NCBI RefSeq assembly: GCF_018129985.1
Contig: NZ_JAFCKT010000002.1
Location: 372,001-436,000, forward strand
Source of the DNA: Bradyrhizobium sp. SZCCT0148
GTDB lineage: Bacteria > Pseudomonadota > Alphaproteobacteria > Rhizobiales > Xanthobacteraceae
Length of the DNA: 64,000 nucleotides
Direction: 5' to 3'
Every line of letters starts with the position of its first letter. Position 1 is the first letter of the stretch. Shown here piece after piece: positions 34,570 to 44,005 of this stretch. Below the pieces are notes generated by a model. It did not search any database and was not told the origin of the DNA. It saw only the letters and a program-made list of their open reading frames with translations. Made by a program: the position numbers and the translations under genes.

Positions 34570-35693
34570 CGCAGCGTCTGGTAAAGGCGATGGAGCAGCC
34601 GCGCGCGGGGGGCGAGCGACGAGATGTAGATCTGCTCATAATGGGTGTGCGCGCCCTTGCCGTCGACGCCGAGACCGTCGAGCGTCGCGGTATGGGCCGC
34701 GGTGAAATTGCCGTCCGAGCCGCCGCCGGTGTGGGTGTCGACCAGCTCGAAGCCGATCTCGCCGGCGAGCGTCTTCGCATGCTCGTAGAGCGAGGCGCCT
34801 GCGTTGCTCTTCTCGTAGGGCGGACGATTGAGCCCGCCGGTGACGGTGACGGTGACGCCGTCGGTCTTCGATGTCAGCCCAAGGATCTTGCCGACGAACT
34901 CCTCTGCGTCCCCGAGGCTCAGCACGCGCAAATCGACTTCGGCATAGGCTTCTTCGGGGGTAACGTTGGGGCGCGTGCCGCCACCCACGACACCGACATT
35001 GACGGTGACGCCGCGCGCGAGGTCGTTCATCCCTTCCAGAGCCAGGATGACGTTGCCGAGCTCGCGCACGGCGCTGCGGCCGTCTTCCGGCCGTGAGCCG
35101 GCATGCGCGGGCACGCCCTTGATTGAGACCTTGAAGCGTCCGACGCCCTTGCGTCCGGTCACGATCTTGCCGCCGTCGCGCGCCGGCTCCGTCACCAGCA
35201 CGTATTTGGCCTTGCGCCCTTCCGCCTCGATGAGTGCGCGGGAGGTGGGGCTGCCGATCTCCTCGTCGGAGGTGAACAGATGCGTGATGCCGAGCGGCGA
35301 GCGATCGACTGTGGCACACAGTGCACGAAACGCGTGATGGGCGATGTAGGCGCCGCCCTTCATATCGTAGATGCCGGGGCCGAACGCGACGTCACCTTCG
35401 ACCTTGAACGGCAGGCGCTGGATGAATCCCATGGGATGAACGGTATCGAGGTGGCTCAACACCAGGATGCCCGGCTGGTCCTGCCCCCAATTCGTGCGCG
35501 CGATGAGATGGTCGCCGCAGCCGTCGACGCCGGCGACGCGCTCCAGCGTGACGGGCAGATCGCGGTATTGCTCCGCGACGACGGACATCAGCCTGTTGAC
35601 CTGCTCAGGCGCTTCCGTCGGCGTTTCGATCTCCACCCAGCGGCGGATGCCATCGAGAATAGTTTGGGAATCGAACCAATTGGAGGTGGTCAT
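34566..35693 (-). CDS. M20-family metallopeptidase (glutamate carboxypeptidase-like)
   Basis: 375 residues from MTTSNWFDSQTILDG. M20 enzymes use two zincs to remove C-terminal amino acids such as glutamate. Metal ligands are visible: SHLDTVH, YDMKGG, the acidic pair in SDEEIGS and the Asp/His near the C-terminus (GGGSDGN). Substrate inferred from family resemblance only. It stands between the XRE gene and trmB; in related Rhizobiales I recall metK at this position. An in-frame upstream ATG at 35720-35735 is the alternative. Confidence 0.9.
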   Translation of the reverse strand: MTTSNWFDSQTILDGIRRWVEIETPTEAPEQVNRLMSVVAEQYRDLPVTLERVAGVDGCGDHLIARTNWGQDQPGILVLSHLDTVHPMGFIQRLPFKVEGDVAFGPGIYDMKGGAYIAHHAFRALCATVDRSPLGITHLFTSDEEIGSPTSRALIEAEGRKAKYVLVTEPARDGGKIVTGRKGVGRFKVSIKGVPAHAGSRPEDGRSAVRELGNVILALEGMNDLARGVTVNVGVVGGGTRPNVTPEEAYAEVDLRVLSLGDAEEFVGKILGLTSKTDGVTVTVTGGLNRPPYEKSNAGASLYEHAKTLAGEIGFELVDTHTGGGSDGNFTAAHTATLDGLGVDGKGAHTHYEQIYISSLAPRARLLHRLYQTLR

Positions 35694-35809
35694 GCGCGCA
35701 TCTGTGCCCTTGAATCGCATCATCGGAGTGGACACGCATCAAGGCGCGACCGGAAATGACGACATAGGCCAGATTTCACGCCGTCTCAAATCGCCATTGA
35801 GATCGCGCG

Positions 35810-36223
35810 TCAGCGTTTGTCGGGGCCTTCGCGGGCCGCGATCTGCTCGACGAGATCGACGATCGAGCGGCGCATCTTCGAATCGGTGATTCGCGTGAAT
35901 GCCTTGGTCAGGGCAAGCCCTTCGGAGGTCGCGAGAAAGTCCGATACATAGGAAGGGGAGGCGCCTTCGCTGAAGCCATCCGGACCTGCCACGCCGCTTG
36001 GGCCACCCTCGAACAGGAACGACACCGGCACCTGCAGAATCTCGGCGATCTGCTGGATGCGGCTCGCGCCCACCCGGTTGGTACCCTTCTCGTATTTCTG
36101 AACTTGCTGGAAAGTCAGGCCCAAAGCTTCACCGAGCTTCTCCTGGCTCATGCCCAACATGATGCGGCGCATACGCACGCGACTGCCGACATATTTGTCA
36201 ACAGGGTTGGGCGCTTTCGACAT
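35810..36223 (-). CDS. XRE-family DNA-binding regulator
   Basis: 137 residues. A Cro/cI-type helix-turn-helix at about residues 15-70: MSQEKLGEALGLTFQQVQKYEKGTNRV, the last part being the recognition helix. The C-terminal helix may dimerise. The gene conventionally accompanies lnt and metK in alphaproteobacteria. A 23-base inverted repeat sits 91-113 bases upstream of its start (36314-36336) and may be its own operator. Confidence 0.9.
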   Translation of the reverse strand: MSKAPNPVDKYVGSRVRMRRIMLGMSQEKLGEALGLTFQQVQKYEKGTNRVGASRIQQIAEILQVPVSFLFEGGPSGVAGPDGFSEGASPSYVSDFLATSEGLALTKAFTRITDSKMRRSIVDLVEQIAAREGPDKR

Positions 36224-36313
36224 TTCCTCAGCCCTCCAAACACCACCTTCAGCGCAATCAACCGGAGTGCCTCTGGTGCAAGCAACGTCAAATCAAACCC
36301 TCTTATTGGGAAA

Positions 36314-36336
36314 CATTGCGGAGAAATTTAGCAATG
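36314..36336. promoter_or_regulatory. Inverted repeat upstream of the XRE gene
   Basis: CATTGC-N11-GCAATG, a perfect 6-bp dyad in the 222-base lnt-XRE gap, positioned as expected for an operator. No protein has been shown to bind; the XRE product is the natural candidate. Confidence 0.4.
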
Positions 36337-36445
36337 CACCACTGTCTTTTGCAGCCGGCGCAGAATGGGGAGCCCGCGTGCAGTCTGTCAACCGTGGGAC
36401 TACGGTTGTCAAAAGCTTCCGGCCGCCTCCACGGCGACGGCGCGA

Positions 36446-38059
36446 TCAGGCCTTCCGCTTGGCGGTGCGTCGGCGGACGGCAAGAAACACGGCCACTGCG
36501 ACGAGCATGGCGGCAGGCACATCGCCCACCCGCGCATAGACGGTCGGTGAGATCGCGGCAGGGAGACTTGCATCCAAAATGCCTTCGATTCCGAGACCGA
36601 GGCTGGCGACGGTGCGGCCCATGGGATCGATCACCGCGGAGACACCCGTATTGGCGGAGCGGACGAGCGGCAAGCCGAGCTCGATGGCGCGCATCCGCGA
36701 CTGCTCCAGATGCTGATAGGGGCCGGTCGAAATGCCGAACCAACCGTCATTGGTGAGGTTGATGATCCAGCCCGGTCGCTCGTTGCGTCCGGCCACCTCG
36801 CCGGGAAAGATCGCTTCGTAACAGATCAGCGGTAGCGCGGGAGGCGCGCCGGGCACCTGCAGCGCATGCCGCACCGTACCGGGAATAAAGCCGCCGCGCA
36901 TGCGCGTCAGCTGCTCAAAACCGAGCCTCTCCATCAACGCCTGGTAGGGAAGAAATTCGCCGAAAGGCACCAAATGCAACTTGTCGTACACTGCGAGCAC
37001 GCTGCCGTCGTGATCGATGACGTAGATCGAATTATAAGCACGCGTGATCGGCGTGCCGCGCGGCAGGTCGGGTGCGCGGACCGAACCCGTGATCAACACC
37101 GTGCCCTGAGGCAGAAGGTCGGCGATCTGCGCCATCGCGTCGGCTTCGCGGGTCAGGAAGAACGGAAAGGCGGATTCCGGCCAGATCAGGATGGTGGCAT
37201 CGCGCACGCCGGTCGATTGCGGGCCGGAGGCCCGATCCGACAGCGCCAGGTATTTTTTCATCACCTCCGCTTTTGCGGCGTAGTTGAATTTGGCGTCCTG
37301 CTGCAGGTTCGGTTGCATCAGGCGCAGCTTGGCGCCTGAGACCATCGTGGTTGGATGCAGCGACAGGCGGATCGCGCCGAAGATGCTCATGACAAGCAGG
37401 AGCGCAATTGCGGCCGCCGGCGCGCGCCACGCCATGCGGCGATCGGGCGTGCGATCGATCAGTGTCGCGGGGCTCGCGAAGATCGCAACCGTCACGAACG
37501 TCATGCCCCACAGGCCGACCAGAGAGGCGGTCTGCGCCAGCGGCAGCGGCTCGGACAGTGCGTAGCCGAACGCGTTCCAGGGAAAGCCGGTCAGCGCGTG
37601 GCCGCGCAGCCATTCGCTGACCGTGAGGCTCGCGGCGAGCGCGAGCACGCGCGTGGCGTTCTTGGTCCAGAGCAGGCGGGCAAGCGCAAAGCCCACCGCA
37701 GTGAATATCGACAGATAGGCCGGCAGGCCGAGCACGGCGAACGGTGTCAGCCAAGCGAACACATCCGCATCGACGAAGAAAGCGTAGCCGATCCAGTAGA
37801 GGCCGGGGACGAAATAGCCGAGCCCGAACCAGTAGCCGGTCAGTGCTGCGGCGGGGACGCCGCGATAGCGTCCGGCGCCGGCGCCGTCGATCAGCCAGAC
37901 CAGCACCGGGAAGGTGATGAACAGCACCGGAAACAGGTTGAACGGCGCCAGCGCCAGCACCGACAGCGCTCCGCACGCCATGGCGATGACGGCGCGCTTC
38001 CATCCCCAGGTGAGGATGATGGCAAGCGCAATTTGTCGAAGGCGCTGGAACGGGCTCAC
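36446..38059 (-). CDS. lnt: Apolipoprotein N-acyltransferase
   Basis: 537 residues. Transfers an acyl chain to the N-terminal Cys of lipoproteins in the inner membrane. About six to seven hydrophobic segments fill the first ~230 residues. The nitrilase-type catalytic domain has the Glu in WPESAFPF, the Lys in YDKLHLVPFGE and the Cys in ICYEAIFPG. Overlaps the corC stop by 4 bases. The C-terminus ends in a further hydrophobic helix plus basic tail. Confidence 0.97.
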   Translation of the reverse strand: MSPFQRLRQIALAIILTWGWKRAVIAMACGALSVLALAPFNLFPVLFITFPVLVWLIDGAGAGRYRGVPAAALTGYWFGLGYFVPGLYWIGYAFFVDADVFAWLTPFAVLGLPAYLSIFTAVGFALARLLWTKNATRVLALAASLTVSEWLRGHALTGFPWNAFGYALSEPLPLAQTASLVGLWGMTFVTVAIFASPATLIDRTPDRRMAWRAPAAAIALLLVMSIFGAIRLSLHPTTMVSGAKLRLMQPNLQQDAKFNYAAKAEVMKKYLALSDRASGPQSTGVRDATILIWPESAFPFFLTREADAMAQIADLLPQGTVLITGSVRAPDLPRGTPITRAYNSIYVIDHDGSVLAVYDKLHLVPFGEFLPYQALMERLGFEQLTRMRGGFIPGTVRHALQVPGAPPALPLICYEAIFPGEVAGRNERPGWIINLTNDGWFGISTGPYQHLEQSRMRAIELGLPLVRSANTGVSAVIDPMGRTVASLGLGIEGILDASLPAAISPTVYARVGDVPAAMLVAVAVFLAVRRRTAKRKA

Positions 38060-39174
38060 TGCTGGCCGGTCCCGTCGCTCGGCGGCGGGGTGGGCGTGTC
38101 ATTGGCCGGCGGTTGACCGCTGTCCGGCGCGGCCTCGCGGCGCCGGGTCTCGCGCTGGGTGCGCGGCGCGGGGCGCTCCTTCCGCGTCGAGATGCGCAGC
38201 CGCTTGACGCGGCGCGGATCGGCATCGAGCACCTCGATCTCGTAATTGCCGGGACCCGAGATCACCTCGCCGCGCACCGGCAGGCGCCCGACGAAGCTGA
38301 CGAGGTAGCCGCCGAGCGTCTCCACTTCCTCGCCGGCCTCGCCGGTGACGAAATCCTCGCCGATCACGGTGCGAACGTCGTCGAGGCTGGCGCGGGCGTC
38401 GGCGATGAAGGCGTTGTCTGGCAGGCGAACGATCGAGGGCGGCTCGTCGCTGTCGTGCTCGTCGTCGATCTCGCCGACGATCTGCTCGACGATGTCCTCG
38501 AGCGAGACCAGTCCGTCGCTGCCGCCATATTCGTCGACCACGAGCGCCAGGTGGATGCGCGTGGCCTGCATCTGCGCCAGCAGGTCGATTGCCCGCATCG
38601 AGGGCGGCACGTAGAGCAGCTTGCGGATGATGCGCGCATCCTCGAGCGGCATCGCGAGATCGACGGCGCGGAGGTCGAGCCCGGCCGGCAGCGGCTTCTT
38701 GCGCTTGGTCTTGGTCGCTTCCGACACGCGGGCACGCGAGGTCATGAAAGCGAGCAGGTCGCGGATGTGGACGATGCCGACGGGATCGTCGAGCGTCTCG
38801 TTGAAGACCACGAGGCGCGAATGGCCGGCACTCTCGAAGCGGTCCATCAACTCGCCGAGCGGGATGTCGCGCTTGACCGCGACGACGTCGGCGCGATGGA
38901 CCATGACGTCGGCGATGCGGCGCTCGTGCAGACCGAGGATGTTGCGCAGCATGGTGCGCTCGACTGCCGAGAAGCCGGTGTCGTCGGGCGTCGTCGCATC
39001 GAGCACGACCTGGAGGTCGTCGCGCACCGATCCCGCCTTCCAGCCGAACAGCGTGCGAATGGCGCGCAGAAGCCAGCCATCGGCGGTCGGGCGCATCACC
39101 TCGCCCTGGGTCACCACGACCGGCAAATTGGCCGAGTGGCGCGGATTGTCTTGGATCGGGTCGGAGTCCGGCAT
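38056..39174 (-). CDS. corC: CorC/HlyC-family CBS-domain protein
   Basis: 372 residues from MPDSDPIQDNPRHS. Two CBS domains (VMVHRADVVAVKRD and YVPPSMRAIDLLAQM) followed by the CorC_HlyC domain (ALVVDEYGGSDGLVSLEDIVEQIVGEI, DAR...GGYLVSFVGRLPVRGE). Linked to magnesium/cobalt efflux or membrane transport in other bacteria. Ends Pro/Arg-rich. Starts 1 base past the ybeY stop and overlaps lnt. Confidence 0.93.
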   Translation of the reverse strand: MPDSDPIQDNPRHSANLPVVVTQGEVMRPTADGWLLRAIRTLFGWKAGSVRDDLQVVLDATTPDDTGFSAVERTMLRNILGLHERRIADVMVHRADVVAVKRDIPLGELMDRFESAGHSRLVVFNETLDDPVGIVHIRDLLAFMTSRARVSEATKTKRKKPLPAGLDLRAVDLAMPLEDARIIRKLLYVPPSMRAIDLLAQMQATRIHLALVVDEYGGSDGLVSLEDIVEQIVGEIDDEHDSDEPPSIVRLPDNAFIADARASLDDVRTVIGEDFVTGEAGEEVETLGGYLVSFVGRLPVRGEVISGPGNYEIEVLDADPRRVKRLRISTRKERPAPRTQRETRRREAAPDSGQPPANDTPTPPPSDGTGQQ

Positions 39175-39175
39175 C

Positions 39176-39685
39176 TCAGTGCGTCCCTGCGCGGTCTGCA
39201 TAGGGATCGGGAATTCCCAGGTGAGCCAGGATCTGCGTCTCCAGTGCTTCCATCTCCTCGGCGTCGCCGTCGTTCTCGTGATCGTAGCCGATCAGGTGCA
39301 GGAAGCCGTGCACGGCGAGATGGCTCAAATGGTGGTCGAACGGCTTTTGTTCCTCGTCCGCCTCGCGCCGCATGGTCTCGTAGGCGATCGCGATATCGCC
39401 GAGCATGCGCGGTGCATCGCCCGGTTTCCACTCGCCCTCCGGCTGGAGCGCGGGAAACGACAGCACGTTGGTCGGCTTGTCGATGCCGCGCCAATTGCTG
39501 TTGAGGGTACGGATGCCGGCATCATCGGTCAGCATCACCGCCACTTCGGCGTCGGCAACGTCTTCGTCGACGCTTTCGGCCGCGGCGGCGACCGCGCGCT
39601 GGATCACGGCTTCGGAATCGGGCTCGCTTTGCCAGCAATCGGCAACGACGAGGACCTCGGTCATGGGAAGATTCGGTTGCGACAT
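39176..39685 (-). CDS. ybeY: Endoribonuclease YbeY
   Basis: 169 residues. Metal-dependent single-strand RNase required for 16S 3' end maturation and ribosome quality control. The zinc motif H-x3-H-x5-H is clear in VHGFLHLIGYDHEN near residue 125. It sits between phoH and corC, the conserved order. Confidence 0.97.
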   Translation of the reverse strand: MSQPNLPMTEVLVVADCWQSEPDSEAVIQRAVAAAAESVDEDVADAEVAVMLTDDAGIRTLNSNWRGIDKPTNVLSFPALQPEGEWKPGDAPRMLGDIAIAYETMRREADEEQKPFDHHLSHLAVHGFLHLIGYDHENDGDAEEMEALETQILAHLGIPDPYADRAGTH

Positions 39686-39746
39686 TGTCTTTGTTCGGAA
39701 CGATGAGGCGCCGTATCCGCGCCCTCTGGGTCCGGTTGTTGCCTCG

Positions 39747-40805
39747 TCAGGATTTGCCGGCGGCCGGCCGCTGCGGCGAGCCTTCGTAGGCGGCGACGAT
39801 CCGCGCCACGAGTTCGTGGCGGATCACGTCCTCGGCCTTGAAATGCACCTGGGCAATGCCCTCGACGCCGCCCAGGAGGCGGGTCGCCTCGGCCAGGCCC
39901 GAGGTCTGGCCGTTCGGCAGATCGATCTGCGAGGGGTCGCCGGTCACGATCATGCGGCTGTTCTCGCCGAGGCGCGTCAGGAACATCTTCATCTGCATCG
40001 ATGTGGTGTTCTGCGCCTCGTCAAGGATGATGGCGGCGTTGGTGAGGGTGCGGCCGCGCATGAAAGCGAGCGGCGCGATCTCGATCTCGCCGGTCTGGAG
40101 CGCACGCTCGACGATGCGCGCATCCATGAGGTCGTAGAGCGCGTCGTAGATCGGGCGCAGATAAGGATCGACCTTCTCGCGGAGATCGCCGGGCAGGAAG
40201 CCGAGCCGCTCGCCGGCTTCGACCGCCGGACGCGACAGGATGATCTTGTCGACTTCCTTGCGCTCGAACAGCTGCGCGGCATGCGCGACCGCGAGCCAGG
40301 TCTTGCCGGTACCGGCCGGGCCGATGCCGAACACCAGCTCATGGCGCTTCAGTGCGCGGATATAGGAATCCTGCGCGGCCGTGCGTGCGCGCACCGGGCG
40401 CTTGCGCAGATTGATGCTGTCGAAGGCCGCCGATTTGGCCGATTTGGCGTCGAACTCGAACAGCGAGCCTTGCGCGATCACGGCGCGAATCGCGCCCTCG
40501 ACCTCGCCTTGGTCGAGATCCTGCCCCTTCACGGCCTGGGCATAGAGCGTTTCGAGCACGCGGCGAGCGGCGTCGCAGCCATCGCGCGAGCCGCCGATGG
40601 TGATGTGGTTGCCTTTGGAGTCGACGACGACGCCGAGCCGCCGTTCGATCTGGGCCAGATGCTGGCCGTAGGGGCCGACCAGCGCAGAAGCGGCGCGGTT
40701 GTCGTCGAAGTCGATGACGACCTGGGTCTCGGGCGGAACTTGCATGTCGCGGTCAAATTTGCGGCTGGGAGCGAGCGAAGACGAATCCGATGCGCTTTTG
40801 GGCAA
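39747..40805 (-). CDS. phoH: PhoH-family ATPase
   Basis: 352 residues. Walker A GIGPAGTGKTWLAVAHA and the Walker B-like AIILDEAQNTT are present. The N-terminal half shows KH-like motifs found in PhoH-like (YbeZ) proteins. In E. coli, YbeZ works with YbeY in rRNA processing, and the ybeY-phoH order supports this here. 4 bases from the miaB stop. Confidence 0.95.
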   Translation of the reverse strand: MPKSASDSSSLAPSRKFDRDMQVPPETQVVIDFDDNRAASALVGPYGQHLAQIERRLGVVVDSKGNHITIGGSRDGCDAARRVLETLYAQAVKGQDLDQGEVEGAIRAVIAQGSLFEFDAKSAKSAAFDSINLRKRPVRARTAAQDSYIRALKRHELVFGIGPAGTGKTWLAVAHAAQLFERKEVDKIILSRPAVEAGERLGFLPGDLREKVDPYLRPIYDALYDLMDARIVERALQTGEIEIAPLAFMRGRTLTNAAIILDEAQNTTSMQMKMFLTRLGENSRMIVTGDPSQIDLPNGQTSGLAEATRLLGGVEGIAQVHFKAEDVIRHELVARIVAAYEGSPQRPAAGKS

Positions 40806-40809
40806 GGGT

Positions 40810-42204
40810 TCAGGCTCCAGTGGCTTGCGATAAAACGGGCTCGCGCGCGCCGTGCGGGGTCACGAGCTCGCCGAGGAAACTGTAGCGTTCGAGGCTGTCG
40901 ATCCTGACAGGCAGGATCTGTCCGATGATGTCGGGCGAGGCCATCACATGGGCAGGCTGCAGGAAAGCGGTGCGGCCGACGATCTGGCCGTGCTTGCGCG
41001 CCGGACGCTCGAACAGCACGTCGACCGTTGAGCCAATCGCGGCCTTGTTGAAGGCCGATTGCTGGCTGTCGATCAGTTCCTGGAGCCGCTCCAATCGCTG
41101 GTCCATTTCGGCGGGGGACACCGTCTCCTGCATATCCGCGGCCGGCGTTCCCGGCCGGGCGGAGTATTTGAACGAATAAGCAGCAGCGTAGCCGATTTGC
41201 GTGACAAGCGCGAGGGTGGCGAGAAAATCTTGCTCGCTCTCGCCGGGGAAGCCGACGATAAAATCTGATGAAAAAGCAATGTCTTGGCGCGCAGACCGGA
41301 AACGGTCGATGACATTGAGATAATCATCGGCGGTATGTTTGCGGTTCATGGCCGCCAGAATCCGGTCCGAGCCCGACTGCACCGGCAGGTGCACGAACGG
41401 CATCAGGGCACCGAGATCGCGATGGGCAGCAATCAGGCTGTCGTCGACGTCGCGGGGGTGGCTGGTCGAGTAGCGCAACCGCGCGATGCCGGGAATCGTC
41501 GCCAGATGTTCGAGCAGCCTGCCGAGCGGCCAGGTTTTCCCGTCCGGCCCATCGCCATGATAGGCGTTGACGTTCTGCCCAATCAGCGTGAGCTCGCGCA
41601 CGCCGTTGTCGGCGAGCCGCTTCACGTCGTCGACGATCTTCGCCACGGGCCGGGACACTTCGGCGCCGCGCGTATAAGGCACCACACAGAAGGTGCAGAA
41701 CTTGTCGCAACCTTCCTGCACCGTGACGAAAGCGGAAATGCCGCGCGCGCGGATTGCGTCGGGCTTGGGTTGGGCGAGAAAGCCGAACTTGTCCTGGGCG
41801 GGAAACTCGGTCTCGATCGCCCGGCCTTCGTCGCGCGCACGCTTCAAGAGCTCGGGCAGGTGATGATAGCTCTGCGGGCCGACAACGACATCGACCACCG
41901 GCGCGCGTCGTGTGATCTCCCCGCCTTCGGCCTGCGCCACGCAGCCCGCGACCGCGATCTGCATCACGCGCCCGGCGCGGGCGGCCTCGTCCTTGGCGAC
42001 GCGCAGCCGGCCGAGCTCGGAATAGACCTTTTCGGAGGCCTTCTCGCGGATATGGCAGGTGTTGAGGATGACCAGGTCGGCGTCGTCAGCGCTGGCCGTC
42101 TCCACGAATCCTTCCGGAGCCAACGTGTCCACCATGCGCTGGGCATCGTAGACGTTCATCTGGCAGCCATATGATTTGATGTGCAGCTTGCGCGGCGGCG
42201 TCAT
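40810..42204 (-). CDS. miaB: tRNA-2-methylthio-N6-isopentenyladenosine synthase MiaB
   Basis: 464 residues. Adds a methylthio group to i6A37 of tRNAs using two iron-sulfur clusters. The N-terminal cluster cysteines are in [19 protein letters not shown] and AGCVAQ. The radical-SAM cluster is CDKFCTFC near residue 160. A TRAM-like domain ends the protein. The ATG at 42204 is used; a TTG at 42237 is in frame but unlikely. Confidence 0.96.
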   Translation of the reverse strand: MTPPRKLHIKSYGCQMNVYDAQRMVDTLAPEGFVETASADDADLVILNTCHIREKASEKVYSELGRLRVAKDEAARAGRVMQIAVAGCVAQAEGGEITRRAPVVDVVVGPQSYHHLPELLKRARDEGRAIETEFPAQDKFGFLAQPKPDAIRARGISAFVTVQEGCDKFCTFCVVPYTRGAEVSRPVAKIVDDVKRLADNGVRELTLIGQNVNAYHGDGPDGKTWPLGRLLEHLATIPGIARLRYSTSHPRDVDDSLIAAHRDLGALMPFVHLPVQSGSDRILAAMNRKHTADDYLNVIDRFRSARQDIAFSSDFIVGFPGESEQDFLATLALVTQIGYAAAYSFKYSARPGTPAADMQETVSPAEMDQRLERLQELIDSQQSAFNKAAIGSTVDVLFERPARKHGQIVGRTAFLQPAHVMASPDIIGQILPVRIDSLERYSFLGELVTPHGAREPVLSQATGA

Positions 42205-42339
42205 GGAACCCGGAATTTGGTGGAGGACAGCGATCAAATATAGGTTGGACGCGAGAAAATCCAGCCAATGGGGTGCGGAAGGCTCGTTAGCGGCGCCAAG
42301 CGGCCGCCAAGTGCGGAATCGCGAGCTTTGGCGTCAGAT

Positions 42340-43020
42340 TCAGCCCGCCCGAGTGTCCAAAGCGACCCGCCGGACCAACTCCGGCAATTGCCGCATATCA
42401 TCGAACGTCAATGCGGCGCCGGCGGCGCGCAGCCTTTCAGCGTGCCCCGGCGGGCAATGGCTGCCGCCGTGAAAGCCCAGCACGGTCATCCCGGCGGCGC
42501 GCGCGCCGGTGACGCCGGGCACGCTGTCCTCGATCACGAGGCACCGTTCCGGCGCGATCTTCATCTGTCCGGCGGCAAACAGGAACAGATCGGGCGCGGG
42601 CTTGCCGCGCGCGACCTGGCTTGCGGAAAAGATGTGGGGGGCGAGCAGGTCGTAGAGGCCGGCGCAGGTCAGCCCGTGCGTGATCTTCTCCGGCGTGCCA
42701 CTCGATGCGACGCATTTGGGCAGATCGATTGCACCGATCGCCGCCGCAACATGGGTGATCGGCTGCAGATCGCTGGCGTAGAATTGCAGCGTCGCCGCGC
42801 TGATCTGCTGCTCCAGATCATCCGGGAGACTGCGGCCGATCTCCTGTTCGACCATCCGCCGCGCGTCCTTTTCCGATACGCCGAGGAAGCGGACCAGCAC
42901 CTGCTCCGACGTGATCGGATAACCGTGTCGCGTCAGCACGTCGGCATGGGCGCGACAGGAGATCACCTCGCTGTCCACGAGCACGCCGTCGCAGTCGAAG
43001 ATGATGAGGTCTGCGGGCAC
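42340..43020 (-). CDS. HAD-superfamily hydrolase (phosphoglycolate-phosphatase-like)
   Basis: 226 residues. DCDGVLVDSE at residues 9-18 carries the nucleophile Asp9 and acid/base Asp11. ASSGTPEKI, then the Lys of RGKPAPDLFL and IEDSVPGVTGA complete the HAD motifs. Substrate unknown; the family includes phosphoglycolate phosphatases and sugar phosphatases. GTG at 43020 is chosen because it follows the fur stop by 5 bases; an in-frame TTG exists at 43062 but overlaps fur. Confidence 0.87.
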   Translation of the reverse strand: MPADLIIFDCDGVLVDSEVISCRAHADVLTRHGYPITSEQVLVRFLGVSEKDARRMVEQEIGRSLPDDLEQQISAATLQFYASDLQPITHVAAAIGAIDLPKCVASSGTPEKITHGLTCAGLYDLLAPHIFSASQVARGKPAPDLFLFAAGQMKIAPERCLVIEDSVPGVTGARAAGMTVLGFHGGSHCPPGHAERLRAAGAALTFDDMRQLPELVRRVALDTRAG

Positions 43021-43025
43021 TAAAC

Positions 43026-43481
43026 TTAAGACGTCGGCTTGTCGTCGTCGAGCGGGACGCAATAGAGCTCGAGCCGGTGGTCGACAAGCTTGTAGCCGAG
43101 CTGGCGGGCGATTTCCGCCTGTAGCTTCTCGATCTCTTCTGAGGTGAACTCGATCACCTTGCCGTCCCGCAGATTGATGAGGTGGTCGTGATGGCTGTCA
43201 CGCATCTGCTCGTAACGCGCGCGGCCTTCGCGGAAATCATGGCGCTCGATGATGCCCGCATCCTCGAACAGCTTGACGGTGCGGTACACCGTCGAGATCG
43301 AAATCTTGTCGTCGACCGCGACACAACGCCGGTACAATTCCTCGACATCGGGATGATCGACCGCCTCCGCGAGCACGCGGGCGATCACACGGCGCTGCTC
43401 GGTCATGCGCATGCCGGTGGCGGCACAGCGCGCTTCGATGCCGGACGCCTTGGATGCGGAAGAAGGTTTCAGTGCGGTCAT
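43026..43481 (-). CDS. fur: Ferric uptake regulator Fur
   Basis: 151 residues from MTALKPSSASK. Metal-binding dimeric winged-helix regulator that senses iron; in Bradyrhizobium it is known to regulate irr. The DNA-binding helix MRMTEQRRVIARVL and SISTVYRTVKLFEDAGII, and the metal-site HDFREGRARYE and DSHHDHLINL, are clear. Some starts are ambiguous (ATG at 43514 also in frame). Closely followed by the HAD gene and preceded by rimI. Confidence 0.93.
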   Translation of the reverse strand: MTALKPSSASKASGIEARCAATGMRMTEQRRVIARVLAEAVDHPDVEELYRRCVAVDDKISISTVYRTVKLFEDAGIIERHDFREGRARYEQMRDSHHDHLINLRDGKVIEFTSEEIEKLQAEIARQLGYKLVDHRLELYCVPLDDDKPTS

Positions 43482-43519
43482 CTTTTGTCTGCCTGGCGGG
43501 GCGCTTTCTGCCATCAATG

Positions 43520-44005
43520 TTACGACAAGTCACGTCGCATCAGAAGGGCGTTCAATTGTTCCCCGTTCGGCTGCTTATAGTAGCGTTCGCGGCGCCCGAC
43601 CACCACGAATCCGGCCCTGTCATAGAGCCGCCGCGCCGGCTGGTTGTTTTCCTCGACCTCGAGAAATATTGTGCGGACGCCGCGCCCTGCGAGGTGGCCG
43701 AGATGGGTCATCAGCAGCGTGCGTGAGAGGCCGTGGCCGCGATAGGCCTCGTCCACCGCGATCGAGAGGATCTCCGCTTCATCTGCGCCGATCCGCGACA
43801 CCGCGAATCCGACGGTCTTGCGGCCGAGGCGCAACCGATGCACGAGCGTGTTGCGCTCGCTGACCATGCTCTCGAATTCGCCCTCGCCCCAGCCGCGCGC
43901 GAAGGAGGCGCCGTGGAGCTGCGCCAGCCGCGCGGCGTCACGCACGGATGCGGGCTCGACGGCGGCGGTGCCGCCGCGCCACCATTCCGACAACCATCTC
44001 ATCAT
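43520..44005 (-). CDS. rimI: Ribosomal protein S18 N-acetyltransferase-like RimI
   Basis: 161 residues, GNAT fold. VDEAYRGHGLSRTLLMTHL carries the acetyl-CoA loop; EVEENNQPARRLYDRAGFVVVGRRERYY is motif B. RimI-type enzymes acetylate the N-terminus of ribosomal protein S18; the tsaB-rimI neighbourhood is conserved. Overlaps tsaB by 4 bases (ATGA). Confidence 0.93.
   Translation of the reverse strand: MMRWLSEWWRGGTAAVEPASVRDAARLAQLHGASFARGWGEGEFESMVSERNTLVHRLRLGRKTVGFAVSRIGADEAEILSIAVDEAYRGHGLSRTLLMTHLGHLAGRGVRTIFLEVEENNQPARRLYDRAGFVVVGRRERYYKQPNGEQLNALLMRRDLS

Noticed and set aside
38113..39504. Long plus-strand frame opposite corC/ybeY
   Set aside because: Antisense shadow over two well-supported genes.
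42205..42339. Possible small gene between miaB and the HAD gene
   Set aside because: 135 bases without a good ribosome-binding site or conserved product.
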